Positions 36,517 to 44,323 of a stretch of 64,000 nt of DNA are shown in pieces. Under the pieces are notes generated by a model. That model did not search any database and was not told the DNA's origin. It was given only the letters and a program-made list of their open reading frames with translations. This DNA is from Pelorhabdus rhamnosifermentans. GTDB lineage: Bacteria; Bacillota; Negativicutes; UMGS1260. Position numbers and translations under genes: made by a program. Each line of letters opens with the position of its first letter. The first letter of the stretch is position 1. The stretch covers positions 17,765 to 81,764 of the forward strand of contig NZ_JAHGVE010000022.1 in assembly GCF_018835585.1 (NCBI RefSeq). The letters are read 5' to 3'.

Positions 36517-38115
36517 CTATTTGGAGGGAATCCATTCATACAGACTCATTCCTTGTTGTTCATCTATTTTGAGAAAATTCACCGCATCAGACAAAGCCGT
36601 AAAATCAACTGCCTCCTGATTTTTCATCAACACAAATACACGCTGGCCCGGCTGTTTCTGACTCAAAAAATCGGCCAGTGTTTGTATTGGCATGGTATAT
36701 TTTCCTGACCAGACACTGTCAGTAGCACGCACCTCAGGCATCGCTGTAAGTCTCGGTATAACATAGCCGCTATAATAGTCAGCGGAAGTCATATATTCAC
36801 CATACATGCCAACAAGTGCCCCATTTTCAGGTATGCTGCGCATCACTTCCTTAGCTGACCGATAGTGAGCAAGTGGTACTAAGGCTGCATTCATAAGAAG
36901 TAAACTACTGCACAACGTCATGGCAATCACAGAAACCACAAGAAAAGCCCGATTGGTTTTTATATGAATAAAAATGAGACACCCTATCATACACAAACAA
37001 ATTAGTTGCATCCCTGTAACTGTTAAGCTGTGCGGAACAAAACGCCCAGCTGCAGCAAATAGCAACAACAGCAAAAGAGTCGGGAATGTGATGATAAGAC
37101 CAAACTTTTTACTTCCCTCGGCAAGCATTTTTTCCAAATACTCGCCCATCAAAATGGCCGCTGGAAAAGCTGCTGGAAAAACGTAAGTCGGATATTTCGT
37201 AGCCATCAGTGTATAAAAAACAAGAATAGTCACAAACCAAGTCAACAGATAACAATGAAGCCTGCTCGTTTTTTTGACAGCCTGCCAAACTGCTGGAAAC
37301 AAAAGGCCCGTCCAAGGCAACAAGCTAAATGGAAATAACACCAAATAATAATAAAAAACATTATCTTTCGGATGTTCAGAAACAGTGGCCCGCAAATAAT
37401 TATGCAGACCCAAAAAAGTATTAATAAAGTCCATGCCATGCTGAAGATACATCAGATAATACCAGGGAGCAGCAACACCGAAAAAAATGGTCAGCCCCCG
37501 CCCCCAACATAATTCAGTTAAAATTCTCCATTCGCGCCGCACAGTAATAAACAATAGTACAATCAAACCAGGCAAAACAAGACCTACTGGGCCTTTGGTT
37601 AAAACAGCCAGACCTGCTGCCGCATAAGCACCGTAATAATAAAATATTCCTTTGCCTATCATGCCCTGATACAACCAAGCTAATGACAGACTGGAGAAAA
37701 AAAACAGAACGCTATCTGTAATGACGAACCTGGCTAGTAACCAATATTCCAGCGATGTGCCTAAAATAAGTGCGCTTAACAAGGCATGCCGGCGTCCTGA
37801 TAAACTATATGTAAAGCGGTAAAGAACAGTCACACTCAATGCACTAAATAGTGCCGCCGGAAACCGTGCAGCAAATTCAGTCAGACCAAACAACTGAAAA
37901 GAACCTGCAATAAGCCAATAAATCATAATCGGCTTATCATACCAATACTGGCCATAAATTTGCGGCGATAAAAAGTTTCCTGACAGTACCATTTCTTTGG
38001 CAGTCAAAGCATAATTGGACTCTACAGGATCCGTAATAGGCACATGTTGATTAAACGCCAAATAGAACAGGAGCGACACAAAAAACAACGTTACACTCAT
38101 CATATTTTTCTTCAA
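36517..38115 (-). CDS. ArnT-like membrane glycosyltransferase (first copy)
   Basis: A 532-residue GT-C fold transferase of the ArnT/PMT group, which moves a sugar from a polyprenyl-phosphate carrier to a lipid or protein outside the cytoplasmic membrane. About 11-12 membrane segments are followed by a soluble C-terminal domain. The catalytic first loop reads ITDPVESNYALTAKEM, equivalent to the acidic DxxE motif of ArnT, and YGQYWYDKPIMIYW is also characteristic. The start is a TTG nine bases after GGAG. It is paired with a paralogue 12 bases upstream. Which sugar and acceptor it uses cannot be told; lipid A decoration is the obvious candidate in a diderm. Confidence 0.85.
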   Translation of the reverse strand: MKKNMMSVTLFFVSLLFYLAFNQHVPITDPVESNYALTAKEMVLSGNFLSPQIYGQYWYDKPIMIYWLIAGSFQLFGLTEFAARFPAALFSALSVTVLYRFTYSLSGRRHALLSALILGTSLEYWLLARFVITDSVLFFFSSLSLAWLYQGMIGKGIFYYYGAYAAAGLAVLTKGPVGLVLPGLIVLLFITVRREWRILTELCWGRGLTIFFGVAAPWYYLMYLQHGMDFINTFLGLHNYLRATVSEHPKDNVFYYYLVLFPFSLLPWTGLLFPAVWQAVKKTSRLHCYLLTWFVTILVFYTLMATKYPTYVFPAAFPAAILMGEYLEKMLAEGSKKFGLIITFPTLLLLLLFAAAGRFVPHSLTVTGMQLICLCMIGCLIFIHIKTNRAFLVVSVIAMTLCSSLLLMNAALVPLAHYRSAKEVMRSIPENGALVGMYGEYMTSADYYSGYVIPRLTAMPEVRATDSVWSGKYTMPIQTLADFLSQKQPGQRVFVLMKNQEAVDFTALSDAVNFLKIDEQQGMSLYEWIPSK

Positions 38116-38127
38116 TAGACTTCTCTC

Positions 38128-39663
38128 CTATTGCTTTAACATGAGCAATTTATCTGCTGATTGTGCCACAAGCACCAGTTGCTGTTTGCATTCCATAGGC
38201 AAAATATCTAAATCATCTTGTTTGAGTACTAAATAGGCTTTAGGCTGAACAAAAGCTTCGTTCATATCAGCCGGCGTCTTCAATTCTTTTCCATAAACAC
38301 GACTATAATAGGCAAATCCGGGGCGTAAAAATTTTGCTACGTAAACAGGCGTTTGCCCATCATAATGCTGAACAAATTCCTTAGAAATCCCTAGGCAGCT
38401 CAAATTAGCAGCAAGAGGGCCAATAAGGAGCGTGACAAATAAGGCACTGAATACTACCATAGCTGCGACTTGAACATAGATCATGCTAGTCACATCACGG
38501 TGACGATAAGCATACCAAACACCGATCAGGCAGACCAAAAGCAATCCTACCGCCAGCGTTATGCCAAGTGAAATTTCTGGATACTTCTGTCCCGCCCAGA
38601 CTAATGCACTTATGAAACCACCAAATAATAAAGTCGCAGTAATAGGCCAGGATAAATATTTGCCCCTCAGGCGATTTTCCCATAGGCGACTGAGATACCA
38701 GCCAATAATCAATGCCATTGGCGGATACATGGGCAAAATATAAGATACCAATTTGGTTTGCGACATAGTAAAAAACAATAAGATAAAAAAAGCCCAAATA
38801 TTTAAAAATTGTAGTTTAGCAAAAGTTTGCCCATATGTATAAAGTGAAGCCTTGACAGACTGTACAAGTACTGCCGTCCATGGAAAAAAGCCAATGATCA
38901 CGACAGGCAGATAATAGTACCACAGCACTCCTTCAGGATGCTCTGGTGTTGTAAAGCGTGTAATATTATGAAAGCCAATAAAGGTATTAATAAAATCGCT
39001 GCCATGATAATAAGTCATAATACCGTACCAGGGTGCCGCAATGACGAGATAAAGAACAATTCCCTGCGGCACTTTCATCTCCCGTAAAAAGGACCATCTT
39101 TTGCCTGCCGCCAAATACAATAGAATAATAATTCCGGGAAAGGCTAGCCCAATCGGGCCTTTGGCTACAGTGGCCAAGGCAGCAAATACATAAATCCAAG
39201 TATAGCGTTTAAACAAAAAAGCAAGTAATGCCGCTGTTAAACAAAAAGTTAAGGTCATATCTGTCACGGCACCCTTGGCTATATAAAAGAACTCAAAAGA
39301 CGTGACAAGAATAAGGCCAGAAAATAATCCAACCCGGCGGTCAAACAGCCTCACTCCCGCTTGATAAACGAGAATCGCCGTGAACGTTGCCATCAGAGCT
39401 GATGGCAAACGAGCAGCAAAGTCACTTCTGCCAAATATGGAAAAACTTGTTGCAACGAACCAATAATAAAGGGGTGGTTTATCATACCAAAACTCCCCAT
39501 AAATACGTGGTGAAATCCAATCGTGCGTCTGTAACATTTCCAATGGGGTTTCTGCATATACGGGTTCATCAGGATCTATAAGCGGCACATAGCCTAGTTG
39601 AAAAAAGACCACAAACAGGCTAATAACAATAATCACCCATAGTCCAGGCAGAAGTCGTTTCAC
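38128..39663 (-). CDS. ArnT-like membrane glycosyltransferase (second copy)
   Basis: A 511-residue paralogue of the next gene, with the same layout: first loop LIDPDEPVYAETPLEML carrying the acidic catalytic motif, YGEFWYDKPPLYYW, about 11 membrane segments and a short C-terminal soluble domain. The two copies share the GxxWYDKP and FPxxxxWTxxL motifs but are clearly diverged, so they probably use different donors or acceptors. GTG start after GAGGGGAGC, one base after the epimerase stop codon. Confidence 0.85.
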   Translation of the reverse strand: MKRLLPGLWVIIVISLFVVFFQLGYVPLIDPDEPVYAETPLEMLQTHDWISPRIYGEFWYDKPPLYYWFVATSFSIFGRSDFAARLPSALMATFTAILVYQAGVRLFDRRVGLFSGLILVTSFEFFYIAKGAVTDMTLTFCLTAALLAFLFKRYTWIYVFAALATVAKGPIGLAFPGIIILLYLAAGKRWSFLREMKVPQGIVLYLVIAAPWYGIMTYYHGSDFINTFIGFHNITRFTTPEHPEGVLWYYYLPVVIIGFFPWTAVLVQSVKASLYTYGQTFAKLQFLNIWAFFILLFFTMSQTKLVSYILPMYPPMALIIGWYLSRLWENRLRGKYLSWPITATLLFGGFISALVWAGQKYPEISLGITLAVGLLLVCLIGVWYAYRHRDVTSMIYVQVAAMVVFSALFVTLLIGPLAANLSCLGISKEFVQHYDGQTPVYVAKFLRPGFAYYSRVYGKELKTPADMNEAFVQPKAYLVLKQDDLDILPMECKQQLVLVAQSADKLLMLKQ

Positions 39664-39664
39664 T

Positions 39665-40591
39665 TTAGCTCCCCCTCTTGGTTGTTAAATAGTGATAAGT
39701 CCGTGCAAGACCTGTTTCTAATGAGATGGCTGGCAGCCAGGGTAATTTTTCTTTCGCCCTAGCATGGGACAGAAAAGACTGATAAATATCACCTTGACGA
39801 GCGGGCCCATACGTCACATTTGCCCTTCCACCACTAATCTTTTCAAGTAACTTCAGCATAGTATTGACCGATATTTCTGTTTGCGTACTAATATTATATA
39901 CCTGATTAGGCCGCTTAGTTACAATGGCCTGACAATTAGCGGCAGCCACATCGCCAACATAAATAAAATCACGTGTTTGCCCACCATCGCCAAAAATAGT
40001 TACAGGTTCATGGTTAAAAATCTTGCGAACAAAAATGCTTACGACACCGCCTTCACCACCCTCGCCCTGACGCTCGCCATAGACATTGGCATAACGTAAT
40101 ACTACATAGTCTATCCCAAATTGGGTGTGATATAAGGCTAAATACTTTTCAACCGTTAATTTACTCAACCCATAAAAAGAAGTAGGACCAGGCTGAAACA
40201 ACTCTGTCACAGGGACTTCATTCGTGTTGCCATAGACAGCTGCTGTTGAAGCAAAAACAAAGCGCCTAACATTTGTCTTCCGGCAAGCTTCAAGCAAATT
40301 GACTGTTCCTAGAATATTAACATCACAATCATAGCCAGGCGAATCAATAGAAGCTGGCACGCCCGTCTGTGCAGCCAAATGAATAACCGCATCGAAATGT
40401 TCCTGTTCAAAAAGCTGCTGAACGTTCTGATTCCGAATATCGCCTTCAATAAATCTCGCTTTGGGATGAACATTTTCCCGTAAACCAGTACTTAAATTAT
40501 CAAAAATCATGACATCATGACTTTGCGCAATTAATGCCTCTGCGACATGGGAACCAATAAAACCTGCCCCACCTGATAAAAATACTTTCAC
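39665..40591 (-). CDS. NAD-dependent sugar-nucleotide epimerase/dehydratase (GalE-like)
   Basis: Extended short-chain dehydrogenase, 308 residues. The NAD loop GGAGFIGSHV lies at residues 8-17, with FASTAAVYGNT and the catalytic FYGLSKLTVEKY (Tyr/Lys pair). Substrate is most likely a UDP-hexose; UDP-glucose 4-epimerase is the closest guess, though UDP-glucuronate epimerases or dehydratases share this shape. It probably supplies a sugar donor to the two membrane glycosyltransferases downstream. GTG start eight bases after a G-rich ribosome site. Confidence 0.85.
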   Translation of the reverse strand: MKVFLSGGAGFIGSHVAEALIAQSHDVMIFDNLSTGLRENVHPKARFIEGDIRNQNVQQLFEQEHFDAVIHLAAQTGVPASIDSPGYDCDVNILGTVNLLEACRKTNVRRFVFASTAAVYGNTNEVPVTELFQPGPTSFYGLSKLTVEKYLALYHTQFGIDYVVLRYANVYGERQGEGGEGGVVSIFVRKIFNHEPVTIFGDGGQTRDFIYVGDVAAANCQAIVTKRPNQVYNISTQTEISVNTMLKLLEKISGGRANVTYGPARQGDIYQSFLSHARAKEKLPWLPAISLETGLARTYHYLTTKRGS

Positions 40592-40603
40592 AAAAACTCC
40601 CCC

Positions 40604-41587
40604 CTATTTGATATGATGAGCCAAAAAATCCTGACCAAATGTACGAATGGTAAAATACATACCAACAATAAAAGGCAGATATTCAGCAAATGCCCGCCAT
40701 GCAACTGCAAGAATTCCCACCGTACCGGAAGGTAAATCGCTCGCAAATAGCAACACGAATGTTCCCTCCGCGATACCAGAACCACCTGGAGTCGGTGCAA
40801 AATAAAGCAAGAAATTCAAAAAAATCATTCTTCCCATCACATGTCCTAGGTCAACAGGAACACCTAGCCCTAAAAACAGGACAGGAACCATACTATATAA
40901 GGCAAGCAGACTGAGCGCCGACTCACCAAATACCCGGATCATACTCAATGGCGCCGAAGACAGTAAAATGACACCGCCTCGTACATCTTTATATAAAGCA
41001 AATACTTTGCGTCGAATGGAATGACTGGCATTCTTTAATAAGGGACGAAGAAAAACAATGAGTAAATTCGTCCGAATCAACCATAAAGTAACACCAGCCA
41101 AGATAAACATCCCCGCTGAAATGCTGAGCAACATTTCTGGTGAAACCCATGGCAAATGATCGCTTTCAGCCATAAAAACAACAGGCATACACAGCACTAA
41201 AAAAAAGATCGACAATAAAGTCCGAACAATGACAAGTACCGTAGCCTTGCCAATGGGCACACCTGCATGTCGTAAAAACATTACTTGTGCAAAAGCGCCG
41301 CCAGCTGCCCCTGGTGTTAAAAGAGCTAGAAAATAATTTCCAAAAACAACTTGAACAGCCTGCATAAAATTAATGGACTCCCCTGAAATACGTACAAGAT
41401 GCATCAACCGCGACCCATCAAAAAACATTCCAACCGCTAAGCATATCAGTACAAGTAACAAAGCCCAAGGTTTAAAAAAATTCAAGCTGCTTAAGGTATG
41501 AATATCTACTGTAAAATAAATGACTGTGCCAGATATAATAGCAACAAGTAAGATCAAAAAGGCCAAACGCTGGTACAGTTTAGACAT
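40604..41587 (-). CDS. UPF0104 / AglD-type flippase-like integral membrane protein
   Basis: A 327-residue polytopic protein of the lysylphosphatidylglycerol synthase-type membrane domain family. About eight hydrophobic segments are visible with the family landmarks FFDGSRLMHLVR, GNYFLALLTPGAAGGAFAQVMFLR and APTPGGSGIAEG. No soluble aminoacyl-transfer domain follows, so it is not an MprF. Relatives act in transfer or flipping of lipid-linked sugars. It starts seven bases after AAGGAG and overlaps the hpnK-like gene by eight bases. Confidence 0.82.
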   Translation of the reverse strand: MSKLYQRLAFLILLVAIISGTVIYFTVDIHTLSSLNFFKPWALLLVLICLAVGMFFDGSRLMHLVRISGESINFMQAVQVVFGNYFLALLTPGAAGGAFAQVMFLRHAGVPIGKATVLVIVRTLLSIFFLVLCMPVVFMAESDHLPWVSPEMLLSISAGMFILAGVTLWLIRTNLLIVFLRPLLKNASHSIRRKVFALYKDVRGGVILLSSAPLSMIRVFGESALSLLALYSMVPVLFLGLGVPVDLGHVMGRMIFLNFLLYFAPTPGGSGIAEGTFVLLFASDLPSGTVGILAVAWRAFAEYLPFIVGMYFTIRTFGQDFLAHHIK

Positions 41588-42452
41588 AAGACAACTCCTT
41601 AAAAGAAATAAGCTCAATAGACTGGTGCAGCATTTCTTCCTTCACGTCAGGCTGCATGACAGCCGCCAATTCATCCTGCCAGTGATAACACCAAGGATAA
41701 TGAACATTTAATGCTTGATTTTCTTTACCAGGATGAACCATAATCTCTGAACTTCCTACAGGCAACATTCGGATTATTTTAGAAAAATATTCAGGAAGCA
41801 TGGTGCCGCCAGCTAACATCCCATAAAACTGATCCGTTGTCCGAAGACCTGCCCGCTCAAATTTTCGTCTAGCCCTTTTTGCTAAAAAAGTCAGTCCACC
41901 CCGTCCAATAAATCGTGGCAGAGTTCCCGGAAAACCACCAACAAAAAAATAAGGTTCAGCCGGAATGCGTACAGCTGAAATATGATAATTTTGGGCCAAA
42001 TCCAGGACAATTTCATCAATGCCTGGCACAACATGCATATGTTGATGGCTATCCAAATGAGTAATCGCTAAACCCGTTTCCAATACTTTTTCAATTTGAG
42101 CAGTCAATTCACGACGAATTTCCGTTAAACAGATGCGACCTGCTACATATCGTGATAAAAACTGACCATAGCTCTTGGCAAGTTCTCCTTGCTCATTGAC
42201 AAGAGTGGGTACACTTTCCGGCAAGCAAACCGTACGCTCTGCCCCAACAAGTGTCAAATGAATCCCCACGCCTAACGTGGGCGTTTGCTTTGCAAGTGAT
42301 ACGGCCTCTAAAAAAGCTCCCCCACTCGCCATCAGCGATGTACTTGAAATACAACCATGCCGATGCCCTTCGAGAATTCCCGCATTAACGAGAGGATGTA
42401 GTCCAAAATCGTCAGCATTAACGATAAGTTGTCTTAAATGAGTAGCTATCAT
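41580..42452 (-). CDS. HpnK/YdjC-family carbohydrate deacetylase
   Basis: A 290-residue TIM-barrel deacetylase of the YdjC/ChbG/HpnK group. The metal site is visible as NADDFGLHP (Asp pair, residues 12-20), THLDSHQHMHV (His motif) and a late MVHPGKEN. HpnK proteins are found with hopanoid or glycolipid genes; ChbG acts on chitobiose. Here it opens a set with a flippase-like protein, an epimerase and two ArnT-like transferases, suggesting it removes an acetyl group from a lipid-linked amino sugar, as ArnD does. ATG follows GGAGCGAAAAGA. Confidence 0.85.
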   Translation of the reverse strand: MIATHLRQLIVNADDFGLHPLVNAGILEGHRHGCISSTSLMASGGAFLEAVSLAKQTPTLGVGIHLTLVGAERTVCLPESVPTLVNEQGELAKSYGQFLSRYVAGRICLTEIRRELTAQIEKVLETGLAITHLDSHQHMHVVPGIDEIVLDLAQNYHISAVRIPAEPYFFVGGFPGTLPRFIGRGGLTFLAKRARRKFERAGLRTTDQFYGMLAGGTMLPEYFSKIIRMLPVGSSEIMVHPGKENQALNVHYPWCYHWQDELAAVMQPDVKEEMLHQSIELISFKELSYV

Positions 42453-42524
42453 TCTTTTCGCTCCAAACTGCTGTCACTTATTCTATGTTACCATGCCAAG
42501 TCAAGCTGCATTTCATGTTCAAAC

Positions 42525-43313
42525 CTACCCGTCAATCTGTTCAATATGAGATGCATAGGCACTATGATTATGTATGGATTCGTAGTTTTCACACTCTACT
42601 TGGAACCACTCAATTTGCGGCAATTTTCTTAACTCAAGCACCAAATCACGCAGTACATCTTCCACAAATTTCGGATTTTCATAAGCCTTTTCAGTAACAA
42701 ATTTTTCATCTTCCCGTTTCAACAAAGGATAGACAGGGCAGCTTCCCTGCTGTTCGAGTAGAACGGCTAAATCTTCAATCCATGTAAAAGCTTCCCCTTG
42801 CTGTCGAATTTGAACGCGCATCATACCGCGTTGATTATGTGCCCCATAAGCTGATATTTCCTTACTGCATGGACATAGAGAGGTGAAAGGGACAACAATT
42901 CCCATGGTAAACTCCATCTTTCCACCAAGCTGCATTCTCCCACAAAAAGAGCAATCATAATCAAGCATACTCTTCAATCCACTGACCGGTGCCGTTTTTT
43001 CTAAAAAATATTTAAAGCGAATAACGAGTTCCGCACTTTGAGCATGGAGTTTAGATAAAGTATCACGTAAAATACTTTCCATTTCGCCATTCGAGAGGGG
43101 ATGCTGGCTCCATTCACTTAAAATTTCAATGAAACGGCTCATGTGAGTTCCCTTAAACTCTTCAGGCAGACTCACTGTCAATTTTATTTTAGCTAGTACA
43201 CTTTGAAAATCTCCTGCTTTGGTTTGAATCAAAAAGGGCAAATGGACTTCACTAACACCCACTTTTTGAATAGCAATACCGCGCGTATCTGTGAGGTTCT
43301 GGACATCTTTCAA
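42525..43313 (-). CDS. folE2: FolE2, GTP cyclohydrolase IB
   Basis: Zinc or manganese-independent-of-FolE form of GTP cyclohydrolase I, producing 7,8-dihydroneopterin triphosphate for queuosine and folate. The 262-residue protein has the FolE2 active-site segment SLCPCSKEIS near residue 146, with KGTHMSRF and SMLDYDCSF. TTG start, nine bases after GGAG. Directly downstream of queC, so its product most likely feeds the queuosine branch (QueD), which is not in this window. Confidence 0.93.
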   Translation of the reverse strand: MKDVQNLTDTRGIAIQKVGVSEVHLPFLIQTKAGDFQSVLAKIKLTVSLPEEFKGTHMSRFIEILSEWSQHPLSNGEMESILRDTLSKLHAQSAELVIRFKYFLEKTAPVSGLKSMLDYDCSFCGRMQLGGKMEFTMGIVVPFTSLCPCSKEISAYGAHNQRGMMRVQIRQQGEAFTWIEDLAVLLEQQGSCPVYPLLKREDEKFVTEKAYENPKFVEDVLRDLVLELRKLPQIEWFQVECENYESIHNHSAYASHIEQIDG

Positions 43314-43315
43314 TC

Positions 43316-43999
43316 TTATTCACTCCTGCCGTGTTGATAAGCAATGGGATCAGTTAAACCTGCTTCAGCAAATCCTTTCAATCTTAACAAGCAGCTATCA
43401 CATACACCACAAGCCTCGTCGCCGCCATTATAGCAACTCGTTGTCAAATGAAGAGGTGCTTCATTCTTAGTACCTAGTAATACGATTTCTTTCTTTGATA
43501 AATATTGCAAGGGTGTTTGAATCGTAATATGACGCTGGTCCTGCGTAACAGCCTTCGTAGAATAATCAGCCAACTTCTGAAACTTCTCGATAAACTCTGG
43601 TCGACAATCGGGATATCCCGAAAAATCGAGGGCATTGACGCCAATAAAAATTTTTTCGGCTCCTACCACTTCAGCATAAGCCAAGGCATAGCTTAAAAAA
43701 ATCAGATTGCGCGCAGGCACATAGGTAATAGGAATGCCTGTCCGCTGTACATCGCCCTCAGGTACAGCGATATGTTCATCTGTCAAAGCACTGCCACCAA
43801 TATCTTGCATATTTGTATCGATGATCAAATGCTTTTTCACACCATAATGATCCGCAACTTGCTGTGCACTTGTAAGTTCCCTGCTATGCCTTTGCCCATA
43901 ACGAAAGCTCATGGGATACAATTCATAACCTTTTTTCTTTGCCACTGACATACAAACAGTAGAATCTAAACCACCTGACAATAAGATAACTGCTTTCAT
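43316..43999 (-). CDS. queC: QueC, 7-cyano-7-deazaguanine (preQ0) synthase
   Basis: ATP-dependent ligase that turns 7-carboxy-7-deazaguanine into preQ0. The 227-residue protein has the PP-loop LLSGGLDSTVCM (residues 6-17), YVPARNLIFLS, FIGVNALDFSGYPDCRPEF and the C-terminal zinc site CYNGG...CGVCDSCLLR. Start ATG follows GGGAG. I looked for a preQ1 riboswitch in the 320 bases upstream and found none. Confidence 0.95.
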   Translation of the reverse strand: MKAVILLSGGLDSTVCMSVAKKKGYELYPMSFRYGQRHSRELTSAQQVADHYGVKKHLIIDTNMQDIGGSALTDEHIAVPEGDVQRTGIPITYVPARNLIFLSYALAYAEVVGAEKIFIGVNALDFSGYPDCRPEFIEKFQKLADYSTKAVTQDQRHITIQTPLQYLSKKEIVLLGTKNEAPLHLTTSCYNGGDEACGVCDSCLLRLKGFAEAGLTDPIAYQHGRSE

Positions 44000-44113
44000 T
44001 CTACCAACTCCCTATGATAAATCATAATCACTTATTATTTTACACGTTGACACATTAAACATACGAATATTCTTGATCATAATGTGTTCTGCACATAACA
44101 CGCAACTTGATAA

Positions 44114-44135
44114 CAAAGTGAATCAACTCACTTTG
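44114..44135. repeat. Inverted repeat upstream of queC
   Basis: CAAAGTGA and TCACTTTG form a perfect eight-base inverted repeat around a six-base centre. No T run follows, so it looks more like a protein-binding site or mRNA leader hairpin than a terminator. Confidence 0.5.
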
Positions 44136-44197
44136 CTATACTATTATGAACCAATTCATTCATTTGGGCAATGAGAACTTCTAGTGAATAGATAAAA

Positions 44198-44217
44198 ACT
44201 GAGTCCTACTGAGTCCT
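44198..44217. repeat. 10-base tandem repeat
   Basis: ACTGAGTCCT occurs twice in a row, in the middle of the intergenic region. No function is suggested by its surroundings. Confidence 0.5.
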
Positions 44218-44272
44218 CTTTAATAATTGTACAAGAAAAGTCCACTTCCTGCCCAAAGTCAACATTTTCATA

Positions 44273-44307
44273 ACAAAACCGCCTTAGGTTTGCTTTTACT
44301 AAGGCGG
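44273..44307 (-). terminator. Terminator of the RND efflux operon
   Basis: CCGCCTTAG and CTAAGGCGG form a nine-base stem with an 11-base loop; on the minus strand TTTTGTTA follows. It lies 17 bases past the pump stop codon. Confidence 0.85.
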
Positions 44308-44323
44308 CTAGGACACGATAATG

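Larger units (their letters stand above)
44000..44323. other. Intergenic region between queC and the RND operon
   Basis: The right-hand side of the queC promoter and the end of the RND operon meet here. It contains a terminator (44273-44307), an 8-base inverted repeat and a 10-base tandem repeat, listed separately. I see no further gene. No -35/-10 pair convinced me. Confidence 0.5.

Noticed and set aside
44000..44160. preQ1 riboswitch before queC
   Set aside because: Neither the preQ1 aptamer stem nor its A-rich tail could be found on the minus strand.
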